Below, one piece after another: positions 1 to 11,639 of a stretch of DNA of 64,000 nucleotides (the first letter of the stretch is position 1; each line of letters starts with the position of its first letter). A program made the position numbers and the translations under genes. Source of the stretch: Gossypium raimondii (Eukaryota; Streptophyta; Magnoliopsida; Malvales; Malvaceae); NCBI RefSeq assembly GCF_025698545.1, contig NC_068573.1:2795001-2859000 (forward strand), in the 5' to 3' direction. The notes under the pieces were generated by a model. That model saw only the letters and a program-made list of their open reading frames with translations, was not told where the DNA came from and did not search any database.

Positions 1-1700
1 AGCTTGGCACACTTAATTGTTCCATGTTCAAAGCCAGTATGGATGATACATACACATGAGCTAATATCATTCAGCATGGGACGGCAAGCTAAGGCATTGG
101 ACTCAATAAAATTATTTTTAACCCAGCTTGGAAGTAGGATGCTGAAAAGAACAAGTCTACCTTCTACATCGGAGCTCAAACCGTCCATTAAGGGGAAAAG
201 AAGCCCAAATTCCGCAATGACTTGGTAGGGCAGCGAAACCAACTTTGGAACAATTAATTAAGGGTCCTTATATGTGTAAAAAATCACAAATCAGCCCCAA
301 TCAAACCTCATAATTGTTGTCCAACCCATGCCTTAAATCAAGCAAAAATCAAGCTTGGATCATGAAAAAATCAACCCCTTCTTCCATGAAATATGGTTGG
401 CCATGCATGAGAGGTTTCTAGGGGATGTTCATGCTATTTTTAGCAAACTCCCAAGCCTTCCCTCATGTATAAATACGACCTCCATTCACCTCTTAAATCA
501 CTCATCAATCATTCATTCTCTTCTCTCCCACGCCTAGCCTTTCATGTCCCTTCATTTTCCCATCCTCTCTTTGAGAGTTCCCTTAGCAAGCAGTTCTTGA
601 GAGAAAAGTTCTCTTGGTAGGTCACCTTGAGAAGTAATTTGCATTAGAGCAATGATGGAAATCGAAGGAAGCCACCACGGATAGTTCTCGAGAAATCACC
701 GAATTCATCTCAAAGTTTCTTCTTCCTTTCTCTTTTAATTGTTCATAGTTTATAAACATGATTCCAAATTATTTGATTGATTTTTCATTAATAATAATGA
801 CTTAAATTTGTTTTAGCTAGGATGGTTACAAAGCCTTGATTTGATTCATTCAATTCATGTTTATATTGTTCCGTGCCTCAATTGTTTATGTTTCCAATTA
901 AAATCATCCATGTTGTTCATGCATTAAAATATGTTTGACTGCATTAGAATTATTCGCTTAATTTGACCCAGATAGTGATTAATGGACGTAATAATTGGAA
1001 GATGCATGCTTAATTTATATCTGATCATGAATAAATTAAAAGCTTGTAATAATTCTAAAAGAACACTACTACTTGCATAACTTTAGATTTATGTAATTAA
1101 ATTGTTTCAAACCTAACCCGCCATCTGTTACTTTATATAAATTCTAAGAAATCCTTAGTTAAATGTTGACATAGAAATATGCATGTTTTTCTAAATGATA
1201 AATCTAAGATCTCGAAAGAGCTATGATTTTATATTCCAAGTTCATAAATGATCGAGTTGACATGAAATTTTTCCGAACATTGTTAAACATGGTAATGAAT
1301 GAATTAAATTAAGAATTGTAATTGTTCTAGCTTTATTCATGTTATTGTTATTAAATCTTATGAATTGTTGTTAAACCATTTCATTGCATTTATTTCATCT
1401 CATTTGCATATGAGTTGTTAATTTAAATAGGACATCCATTACCTCCAAATATTTTATTTTCATAACCAACTTGTAAAACATTAATTTTACAATTGTTGGT
1501 TAATAGATACTCCCTATGGAGACTATACAATTTTTACTCATTACTTGATAATGACTGTGTATACTTACACATTCCGTCGCGAACCACTACGATGACATTA
1601 TCTTCTACAATCCTCTCTCTATGGGTAGATGATGGTCACGATACACTAAATAGTTTTTGACACCGAACCTTACTGCCATTTGTTTAACCGAAAGACAAAC
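1..1700. repeat. Unclassified retroelement-like sequence
   Basis: No convincing gene. A TATA-like tgtataaata lies at 466-475 and is followed by a pyrimidine-rich stretch, as in an LTR promoter and leader. Around 1506-1575 there is a tract with 'actccctatggagact' followed by 'tgtgtatacttacac', which resembles leader sequence seen in plant Ty3-type elements. Short reading frames near 4-228 and 355-537 show no recognised domain. I found no paired LTR, so boundaries and class are uncertain. Confidence 0.3.
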
Positions 1701-1790
1701 TCACTGGTAACCTTATAATACAACTAAACCTCAAATTCAATTATTTACTGTGAGTTCAAAGTGAATTTTTAAACACCAATTAAAAAATAA

Positions 1791-1812
1791 TATATGTATA
1801 TATATATATATA
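1791..1812. repeat. (AT)n microsatellite upstream of the NLR gene
   Basis: About 22 bases of near-pure alternating T and A, some 365 bases before the NLR start codon. It could double as a TATA-rich promoter segment, but nothing else in the sequence supports that. Confidence 0.7.
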
Positions 1813-2175
1813 GAAAGTGAAAAACCAGATTAAGTTATAATTAGTAACTGATAAAATAATTGGAATTCGACTCTAGGAAGCTAAGCTTGAATTTTTCTTA
1901 TTCTTTTCTTCATCCGCAAGAAGGGTAGCAGATCAATGACCCATCATTCTCTTAATCTGTATTGCCGGTAATAATGTTCATAGGAGGCAGCACTCTCTCG
2001 TTCATAAACCATCAGGTAATGTTCAAAAACATATGTTTCATTGGTCATTGAATACTCATTGTGCTGAAATATTTACTTGTGATTTTGCTCGATGCTTAAA
2101 ACTGATTGGAAACTTGTTGAATAATTGTAGAATTAATTCATTAAGAAAAAGAAAAAAGAGAGGAACGCGCAATCT

Positions 2176-5100
2176 ATGGCAGTTTCGGTGTTCAGTGTTA
2201 TCAGAAAGATTGAAGACTTACTAATGGAAGAACCGGAAGTCTTGAAGGGAATAAGAGAGGATTTTGATCGGATGGGAAGCGCTCTCAGGTCAATGAAGAG
2301 CTTCTTAATAGGTATTGGTTTAAGAGAAAATAAGTTCACCATAAGATTCTGGGTTGCAGAAATCAAAGATGTGGTCTATGATGCTGAGGATGTCATTCAT
2401 ACTTTTCTTCGCAAAACTACAGTTTGTTTTCTGGAAGAAAGATGGATAATTCGAAAAACCAAGTCAAAGATATCAGAAATCATAGACAAAATCACTTATT
2501 TGACTAGAAAATTGGAAGAAATTGGCGTAGAAGAGTCCATAGGTGGAGAAAGCCAGAGGCAACAATTAAGTCACTATTACCATCCTATTGTTGGGATGGA
2601 TGACCAAATCGCAGATTTAGTCTCCACTCTGTTGCAAGACTATAGAGATTTCCGAGTCATTTCGATTTGTGGAATGGTTGGTTCGGGAAAAACCACCCTT
2701 GCTAAGGCAGTGTACAATCACAAGCAAGTAAGGTATAATTTCGTCGGTCATGCTTGGGTTTATGTTTCTTATCCATGGAAAAGGAACAAAATCTGGGAAG
2801 ACATTTGTTATGGGCTTGGTATTTTTGGTGTGAAAGATAGCAAGTACAGTGACGAAGAGTTAGCAAAGAAGTTGTACAAATTCTTGAAAGACAATACATG
2901 TATAGTTGTTCTTGATGATATCAGGACTGTTGAGGTTTGGGATAGTATAAAACCTGCATTTCCAGTCAATTGTGAGACACAAAGTCTTAGCAAGATATTG
3001 ATCACTTCCAGCAACTGGGAGCTATCTGCTCATGCAGCTCGGGTAGGATATCTGTATGACATGAAGATGTTAACATACAAGCAGAGCATCAATATTCTTC
3101 GTAATATTGCATTCTCTGAAACAGATTCTGGAGGTATTACATAATGATCTTAATTACTCAATTTTCAAGTATTAAACTAATTCAACATCTTTGCTATACG
3201 AGTATACTCAATACTTCAAATCTTTGTCCAAATATATGCCGACACAAATGTCAAAACTACTTGAAAAAAAAAAAAAGAATATGAAAAGCTTCTTTTAAAT
3301 ATATATTGTTTGCGGGTTTATGAAGTAGCATGAGCTTTTTGTTTAGCATTTGAAGTATACATTTTTTAACCATACTAGAAATCATGTTTCATTTGACTTT
3401 GCTGAAGGTTCGGGTCTTTTATTGGGAGAAGTATTTGAAGTGTCGTCTATTGAGGAGCCGATCGGACCCTTAAACAATGGAAGTATTGTTCCCGAGGTAT
3501 TTATGCTCAATTTTAGCACTAGGTTTTGTCTTCCTGCTTCGAGAAGAGCCCAAAAGGATTCACGGGATTTGGCGGAGATCTAATCCACCAAAGAAATGTT
3601 TTTAGCATTTTGGCTTTGGTGGGGTTCATACTCATGCCTTTAAAGGGTCTTAGTCGGTAAAAACACATCCAATTTCCTTTGTGAACTAAGTGTTTTCACC
3701 AAACTCCGTAACCCCTTTGCGCTCTATTCAAAGTATGAAGACAAAACTCGAGTCTAAAATCGAGCATAGACACCCCAGGCACAACACCTCCGTTGTTTGA
3801 GGGTTCAATCAGTTGCTTCGAGGATAACACTTTAAAGACTTCTAATAAGAGAGTCGACACCCTTCAACAAAAAGTCTTTAAAGTGTTGTTTATCGAGTGG
3901 CCGCTCAAACTTTGAAATAGTAGAGGTATTGTGCCCTAGGCTTCTTACCCAGTAAGACCATTTAAGAGCACGGTTTCAAATCCCACCCAAGGCCAAAATG
4001 CTAAAAACATTTTCTTGGTGGATTAAATGCTCCCGTCAAACTCCGTGAATTCTTTTGGGCTCTGCTAGGTGTAAGGAGACAAAACTCAAGGCTAAAATCG
4101 AGCATAGACACCTCGAGCAGTATATCCAGCTATTTGAAGGTTTGATCAATTACTTGATGAACAACACTTCAAAGACTTCTCCTAGAAAAGTATATACCAT
4201 CAACAAATTTAACATGGTTGTACTCTTTAGAAGAGTTTGTTTTTTATTTGGATCTATTCAATTCTTTGAACTTAATCTTCTTTTGTAGCAAAAGAAAAGA
4301 AAAAATGTCGCAAGCGCATACCAAACTTATTCCTAGATTCTTAAATCACTTGCACGCAACCGTTACTTAAATAAAGCTAAAGTAGAGTCTTGTTAACGTT
4401 ACATATATGTTTTCGCATGAGATAAAGGCAGTCTTTCTGTAAAGCGCTTCAAGCGTTAATTTTGGTTCTTAATAATGATTTCATTATTGTTGTTTTTGGA
4501 AACTTTGCAGAGCAGTATTCTGCAAAGAAAAAATTAGCGGTGGAGATACTTGGATATTGTTGCAGGTTGCCATCGGCCATTGTGGTGATGGGAGGAATTT
4601 TAGCTACAAAAAGATCAACAGAAGAATGGGAAATGTTGCTTAATCATGTGAAATCCAACTTATCAAGTATATCTCTACCGGCTATATTGGCTTTGGCTTA
4701 TGATGATTTGCCATACCATTTAAAGCCATGTTTCTTGTACTTGAATCAGTTTCCAGAGGGTTACATGATATCGATCGGCAAATTGATTCAACTATGGGTT
4801 GCAGAAGGCATTTTGAGTAATGATAAAGGGGAATCAATCGAAGATATTGCAGAATCCTACATAATAGAGCTTGCCAAAAGATGCATGGTTCAAGTGGGAG
4901 AAGGAGAGGTAAACATGAAATTCAAAACATGTTACCTACATGATGTCTACAGAGATTTATGCTTGTCAAAGGCTAGTCAAGAAGAGTTCGCATTGATTCC
5001 TGAAAACCCTTTTTCCCTTCCATACATGATGGTTTCTCGTAGAGTTCGGAGAGTTGCGATGCATGAATATATTCCTATACAGTCCTTGAGAAATCTCAAG

Positions 5101-6285
5101 CTCACGTCTCTATTGTTCTTCAATAAGCTTTATCCAGAAGAACCGTCTATCAGTATTTCTCTACAGGAAACCGCTGAAATTTACTTAAGAGAAGATAAGA
5201 GATGGATCTCAACGCTTTGGATATTGTTTAAACTTATGTGGAGATTTCGAAGGATATTGAATTATCTTTTCAATAACTTCAAGTTGCTTAGAATCCTTGA
5301 TCTCGAAGGGGCTGAAATTTATATGGAAGGGGAGTTTCTCAGGGATATTGGTAAGCTCATCAGGTTGAGATACTTAAGTCTAAAGGGAACTACTTGCTTC
5401 TCGAAGCTATCGCGGAGTATAGGCAATTTGAAGAGGTTGCAGACATTGGATTTACGAATGAATGAAGAGTTTCCGGTCCAAATACCAAATGTGATCTGCA
5501 AGATGGAAATGTTAATGTATTTATATCTTCCAATGGTGTGTGATAGTAAAACCAAACTGAGGTTGAATACTTTGAGAAACTTAAGGACACTTGAGAACTT
5601 CAACTCCAAGAATTGTTATGTAGAAGATCTTGGTTGCATGACAAATCTTATGGAGTTGGGCATAACAAGGTTTTTTTGTAGAGATGATTGCGAGGTGAAC
5701 TCGGGTTCCAATCCCCCGGTCATCATTGCGAGTGAACATCTTCGATCCTTGTCTGTTTCTCGTCCCGAAAACATCGATTTCAATCTTTTGGCATACCTAA
5801 TTTCGACCTGTGTTCATGTATCTGAGTTGAGTTTAACTTGTTCCATAGGTGAGTTCTTACCAGCATGCCAATTTCCGTACCAAATCACTTTCATGTCCTT
5901 GAGTGAGACCGAGCTTAGGACAGATCCAATGCCAACTCTAGGGAAACTACCCAACTTAAAGATTCTTGAACTGCAAAAGGCCGCGTTCATTGGAGAGGAA
6001 TTTCACTGTTCTACAGAAGGTTTTCCTGAACTATACTCCCTGAAACTTAGTTCCATTTCTACGGTAAAACACTGGATCGTTGATAACTCTAGCATGCCTA
6101 AACTTCGTCATTTGGATATCATCGATTGCAAAAGCTTAGAGATGTTACCAGTTGGATTGATGTTCATTACAACACTTGAAGAACTCAAGATTGAACTGAT
6201 GCCAAAAGCTTTCAAGGATAGATTGTGTGAAGGAGACCAGTTCAACAAAATCAAACATGTAGTCATCTTTCAAAACTGTTACTAG
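2176..6285 (+). CDS. CC-NB-ARC-LRR disease resistance protein (RPP13-like NLR)
   Basis: Predicted intracellular immune receptor. Exon 1 is 2176-3133 and exon 2 is 4511-6285. The donor is GGAG|GTATT and the acceptor TTTGCAG|AGCAG, the join stays in frame, and the product is 910 aa. Domains in order: Rx-type coiled coil (1 to about 130) with an EDVID variant EDVIHTF at 71-77; NB-ARC with P-loop GMVGSGKTT at 166-174, kinase-2 VVLDDIR near 244-250, RNBS-B ILITSSN near 274-280, a GLPL-equivalent RLPSAI at 338-343, RNBS-D CFLYLNQFPEG near 393, and an MHD-equivalent LHD at 462-464; then leucine-rich repeats to the C-terminus. The intron falls inside NB-ARC between RNBS-C and GLPL. The reading frame is intact, but kinase-2 lacks its usual Trp and GLPL and MHD are altered, so nucleotide switching may be unusual. 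The start was chosen because MAVSVFSVI matches the usual N-terminus of this class. The ligand is unknown. Confidence 0.9.
3410..4207. repeat. Foldback repeat inside the NLR intron
   Basis: The segment 3410-3662 reappears as an imperfect reverse complement at about 3947-4207. Landmarks are 'ccaccaaagaaatgtttttagcat' type sequence at 3588-3610 against 'atgctaaaaacatttt' at 3998-4013, and 'attttagcactaggttttgtc' type sequence against 'gacaaaactcaaggctaaaat'. A third copy at about 3693-3870 lies in the same orientation as the right arm, and 3866-3895 is a short inverted copy of part of that. The intron RNA could form a large hairpin. The family is unknown to me. Near 3970 'ggtttcaaatccc' resembles a pol III B box, so a tRNA-derived component is possible but weak. 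Confidence 0.75.
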
Positions 6286-6560
6286 AAAACATAAGCCTGA
6301 ACAACCATATATTTACGGAAGATATAATGATTTATATAGCCCTTTTAACATTTTTTTACTTCTTTTAGCTTTTGAATTTGTAATATTTGTCAAGTCACAT
6401 TGATATCGTGGTATATAAGTTAACAAAAAATATTTTATCCATTTTAGGGTAATTGACAAACAATGTAAGTTCAATACTAACAATTAATTAAGGACTAAAA
6501 TTATTTTTTTTTGAAGTTAGAGGACCAAATAAATGATTATGCATTTATAAAATTGTTGCT
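6286..6560. other. NLR 3' flank
   Basis: AT-rich sequence after the stop codon. It should hold the 3' UTR and polyadenylation site. No specific signal could be chosen. Confidence 0.4.
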
Positions 6561-9500
6561 ATCGAAACTTTTTTTTTAAATCGACTTTATTTTGAAAAAT
6601 GAAAAAAATGGGAGTCACCACCAATCACTTTTGAGAGGCGTGATCAGGTCACCTCGTAATTTGATCATTTTAATAAGAGGTTTGATTTATTAAAACAATG
6701 TTTTTCGGTCTACAAAAATCCAGAAGATGGGTTCGGAATTCGGTTACGCACGAGGAAAGATTAGCGCTTTCATTACGCCCAAAATTGGTACCTAGTTGAT
6801 TACTTGGTGTCTTTAGTATCGAAAATTGAAAATTTGAAAAGATTTTAAAGTACGATCTTTTATTGAAACCTTACTTAACTAAGTTCATTTTCGCAAAAAG
6901 GGGTTTATTTCAAGTTAATCGAGAAAAAGGATCACGTCCCGTAAGTTAGGACACAATGCCTTAAGTACTCGAGAACGAGAATAAACACCGATTACTCAAA
7001 TCTCATTTTTGTTTAAAAGTAAATATTTGACTATCTCGGTTTTAGAAAGAAGTCATATTTCATAAATTAAAACCACGACTTTTCTAATTCCAAAAATAAT
7101 GAACGTCGTTTCGATTTAAAATTTTCTTTTTATTCATCGTGCAAAAAACGAACATGATGCTTATAGAGACGGGCATTTTAACTTATTCAGATATAATAAT
7201 GAATAGGTACTTAAGCCTAATGTATGATATCACGATAATGAGATAATTTAAAATGATTAAGATGATAAACAACGGGTGAATAAAAGAATACTATAATACA
7301 AATAGTATAATTATAACAATAATAACAACATTATTTTGTGGTATTAATTATAAAATAAATAAAGTAATACAAATGGAAGAAATAAAATGGTAGATGTCTT
7401 ATGACGAATATAAACATAAATAATTTAAAGATGATAAAAGAAATGATAAAATAGTAAAAATGAGATTAAAAATATATACAATAAAGAATAAGTAAAATGT
7501 AAAAAATGTAACAATCTTACTTTAAATATATAAAAGAAAATAATAAATAAATGGATAAATAAATAAATAATAGTGGTAGTAATTGAGATAAGAATAAAAA
7601 TAATACATAATCTTTAAATATATAAAAAGAGTAAATGATAACAAATAAATAAACAAAATATATTAAATATATTAAGGGTTGAAATTAAGTGAATGAGAAT
7701 TAAATTGCAATTTTGACGAAATTTGAGGATAGATTTTAAAAATAAAAAGAAAGGCAGAATGGAGGACTAAAATAAAACGCGTGCAAAGGAAGAGGGACTA
7801 ATTGGGAAATTATTCCCTGTCCCCAAAGCGACGTCGTTCCTCTGGGGACTAAAATAAAATAAAAATAAAATAATAGGGTAAAATAAAAAAGAAAGAAAAA
7901 AAAAGAATAGGACTAGATTGAAACAGGCCATAAAAGAAGAAGGACTGAAAAGGTAAATAGACACTTAGCTAAAAATGCACGGATCCTCTGGGTCGGATCA
8001 AGTCGGCCCACAAAACGACGTTGTTTTAGGGCCTTTCAGACCCTTCCAAAATGGTACCGTTTTGGCACCCTATATACGCCAACTAACCTTCAAAAAAATT
8101 CATTTTAACCCCATTTTTTTAAAAAAATCCAAAAAACCCTCTCCCCTCTCTCTAAGCCTTCTCCAATCTCCGAGCATCGGGGTCACCGGGCTCTGCCGTG
8201 ATGGCTGTCGGTCACCGGCAATGGCGACGCCATCCACGGTGGCCGGCAAAATAAAAAAAAAGCCTTTTTTATCACTTTTTTACTCTCAACCCCGAATTTA
8301 AGATCAAAATGCCCAAAAACCCACCAAAATTTCGAAAAGGAACGAAAAAAAAAAAACAAAAGAAAACAAAGGGACCTTTCAGTTCCCAGTTGCCGCCGAC
8401 GAGATTTTCGGCGAACCCACAGACTCTGCCACCCTCCAGACCGAAGAAACCTCCGAGTACGACGATTCAAGTAATCGTTTTCGTTTCTTTTTATTTACTT
8501 ACTATTATCTATTTACTTCGAAAATAAAATAAAATTGCTACCTTTTGAAATTATTTGTTTTCTTTTGATTATTCTCGTGTGTAAATATTACATTGATTAG
8601 GGCTTTCATAGTCGAATGTATATTTGATTTTTTGCTACTGTTTACTACTGTTTCTCTGTTATTTCTGCCTTCCCTGCTCTGTCTTCTTTCTTTATTCTTT
8701 TTTGCAGGCCTTGGCAAGGTAAAAGGAGTCGTGCCTTGCCATCTGGTGTAAGGGAGGCAAACCTCGAGCGGTGGGTGAGCTGACGCGGCAGGTGGAGAAG
8801 CGGCGTGGCTGGGTGTTAGGGTTTAGGTTTTTTCTGAGTTAGTTTAGGTTTTGGGGCCAATGGGCCTCTTTTGTATTTGGGTTTGTAATTTTTTTTGGGT
8901 CTATAATTTTTGGACTGGACTGTTTAATTATTTTGGAAATTTTATTTATTTTTGTATTTGGTTTTTTTCTGGTTTGGGCCCGGGCGAAAATGGCCCATTA
9001 CAGCTACCCCTCTTTGCTCATTAACATGTAACGGGAATGGAGCAAAGACCTTATAAGGGACAATTTTGTCTGGTCTTGTCGAATCTCGACTTCTTTGGTG
9101 CTTCTCTTTTTCAAGTAGCTCCATTCTAACCCACTGCAACTTTAAAGGTATAAGATTTGTTGCTTCAATCTTCAATCCACTCCACTGCAACTTTAGGGAG
9201 ATGAGATCGATGACTTTAATCTACTCCACTGCAACTTTAGAGAGATAAGATTTGTAACCAAATTTAGTCCGACCCATTGTAACTTTAGAGGTATAGGATT
9301 TGTCGCTTTAATCTGCTCCACTGCAACTTCAGGGAGATGAGAGTTGTTATCTTTAACCTGCTCCACTGCAACTTCAGGGAGATAAGGTTTGTAGCTTTAA
9401 TCTGCTCTACTGCAACTTCAGAGAGATAAGATTCGCTATCTTCAATTCTGCTCCACTGCAACTTCAGGGAGATAATGTCTGTAACTTGTAGCTTTAATTT

Positions 9501-10430
9501 GTTTCATTGCAAATTCAGGGAAGTAAGATTCTCATCTTTAATCTTTTCCACTACAACTTCAGAGAGATAAGATTTATAGATTTAATCTACTCTACTGCAA
9601 CTTCAGAGAGATAAGATTTGTTATCTTCAGTCTGCTCCACTGCAACTTCAGGGAGATAAGATTTGTCGCTTTAATCTGCTCCACTGCAACTTCAGGGAAA
9701 TAAGATTCACCATAATAATTTCAATCCATCCCACTGCAACTTCAGGGGTATAGGATTTATGGTTTCTCTAATCTGTTACACCATTTTCTGGGGAACATGA
9801 CCTATAGAATCCATTTCATGAGCCTATTTATGCCAAGCAATTGTGATATCATGATCAAAATGAATCAAATGTTTCTAATTAGATGTGTATGCATGATATT
9901 TGCATGAATGCAGAATATCATTTTCGATAATGATCCCCTTTCAACGCTTAAGTCGACATTGCTCGTTGTTCATCAAGGTTGTATCACTGACGTATTACCT
10001 TGTTTTCTTGTTCAGCTGATATTTTGACAGAAAACCCGAAGAAATAATCACAGTTTAGACTATTCTTTTCCAAATGTTTCCAACTCTTAAATTTGGTTAG
10101 TTCTGACTAGTGGTCCTGTTTCAGGTCCTCGTACTATTTATAAGACTTTTCAGAGCAAATATGCAGAACTCCTTTTACTTGAATATTATTAGTCAATTAA
10201 TCGTTATTTCAATGTAAAATGCTTGAAAAAGATCATAATCGTGGACAAGATTGAAATTTATTGAGAGCAAAGCTCGAAATGAATAAATTAATCAAATTAG
10301 GAAACTTCGATAAAATACAAGATGAATAAGATGAAACTAGGTGCCCCAGATATCATAGCATGAGCTTCTTCGCACTAACTTCTTGATGACCCTTTGAACT
10401 TGATATGTGTTTAGAAGACCTAGAAAATAC
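6560..10430. repeat. Decayed transposon-type repeat region
   Basis: No gene with a recognisable product. The block begins near 'gggagtcaccaccaatc' (6610-6626) followed by 'ggttacgcacgaggaaagatt', a combination I recall as abundant in cotton and related genomes, probably from Ty3-type retrotransposons. It includes a more GC-rich piece at 7970-9000 ('gggcccgggcgaaaatggccc' type sequence near 8976), the minisatellite at 9120-9775, and further non-coding sequence to about 10430. Possible frames at 7975-8301 and 8183-8470 have low-complexity composition and no domain. No LTR pair or polymerase domain was seen, so the class is an inference. Confidence 0.45.
9120..9775. repeat. Minisatellite, about 14 units of ~45 bp
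   Basis: Imperfect tandem copies, each carrying the core 'ctccactgcaacttcaggga' then 'gataagatttgt' then 'tttaatctg'. Unit starts are near 9131, 9178, 9225, 9271, 9317, 9361, 9406, 9451, 9502, 9546, 9590, 9635, 9679 and 9727. The unit length varies from about 43 to 51 bases. The first and last units are the most diverged, as expected for an array that homogenises from the centre. Confidence 0.9.
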
Positions 10431-10837
10431 CAATTAAAATGAAGTATAAGGGTAAATTTCAAATTTCACTTAAAAGAACAATGGCAAATTTAAATATTGA
10501 CATATTAATTTACAATTTAACCTCTAAAATATATTTATTTTTTCATTTTGGTACCTAAATTTTTTTATCCAATTTGGTAGTTAAAGTATGCCTATATTAT
10601 GTTTTTAGTCTCTCATTTAACAAACGACGTTAAAAACAACGTTGGATAGCTTTGGTCAATGAAAAGCGCAACTTGAGATTCTTTTATAAAATATAAAATT
10701 TCTATTTTATCAAATATATGTAATTCTTAAAAAATTATAAAATGAAAATAAATATATAAATAATTTAGAAATATATAAAATCTAAATTTATATATCAATT
10801 ACAAAAATTATAAAATGGAAAGAAATTATAAAAAATA

Positions 10838-11630
10838 GGATAGTGTCACATTTCGTTCCTATACTTTCATAAAATGTTTGATGTGGTATCTATACTTTGA
10901 AAATGTCCAATGTGGTACCTAAACTATCAATATGTATTTTATTATGGTACATGGTGTTAACACTATTAGCGAATTGCTAAATCAACCAATAAAAATTTGA
11001 CACGTAGAATTTATTTTTTTCCAAATCATAAAGTCCAATTAAACTAAATTAAAAAACATTGTGTGAAAAACTAACTAAAACAAAAAAATCCAATTAAATT
11101 AAAAATATATAACTAAACATATAGTTAATAGAAAAGAAGTAAATCCTAAACTTACATGAAAGTACATGTACTTTGATGGAAAATAAAAATATTATTTAAA
11201 AACTAATTAAAAATATTGTTTCAAATAGAAAACTCTTTGGAGAAGATGAACATTTGCTTAAATGGAGAAGATTGACGTTTTGCTCATATAAATTTAGTAT
11301 TTACTTCGTTATTATTAACCATATGATTAATTATTTGTTTTAATTTAATTTAATTTTTGTTATATTTAGTTTTTATATAATGTTATATTATCGATGTGGG
11401 CTTGATAATTTGGAGAGAAAAAAACTTATATGTCTAATTTTCATTGGTTAGTTTAGCAATTCACTAATGTTGTTAACACTAGGTAACATAATAAAACACA
11501 TATTGATAGTTTAGATACCATATTGGACATTTTATGAAAATATAGGTACTATAATAAAACACATATTCATAGTTTAGATACCACATTGGACATGTTATGA
11601 AAGTGCATGTACAAAATGTGACATTATCTC
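10838..11630. mobile_element. Long-arm foldback (MITE-like) element
   Basis: Left arm 10838-10998 ('gatagtgtcacattt' ... 'gttaacactattagcgaattgc') is matched as reverse complement by the right arm 11438-11630 ('gcaattcactaatgttgttaacac' type sequence ... 'aaatgtgacattatctc'). The right arm contains an internal duplication of the 'atagtttagataccatattggacat' type segment at about 11502-11530 and 11571-11594. There is no coding capacity. Arms of this kind suggest a non-autonomous DNA transposon. A lone related arm lies at 33826-33990. Confidence 0.75.
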
Positions 11631-11639
11631 TTGTATTAA

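Noticed and set aside
3350-3583. Coding exon within the NLR intron
   Set aside because: The frame lies in the left arm of the foldback repeat, and direct joining of 3133 to 4511 already restores NB-ARC in frame.
5319-5609. Minus-strand frames within the NLR LRR region
   Set aside because: They are shadows of the plus-strand coding sequence and have no domain.
7975-8527. Proteins at 7975-8301, 8309-8527 and 8183-8470
   Set aside because: Overlapping low-complexity Ser, Pro and Lys-rich frames on both strands in repeat DNA, with no domain.
9120-9775. CRISPR-like repeat-spacer array
   Set aside because: Units are contiguous and imperfect over their full length, with no unique spacers, in a plant nuclear genome. 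It is a minisatellite.
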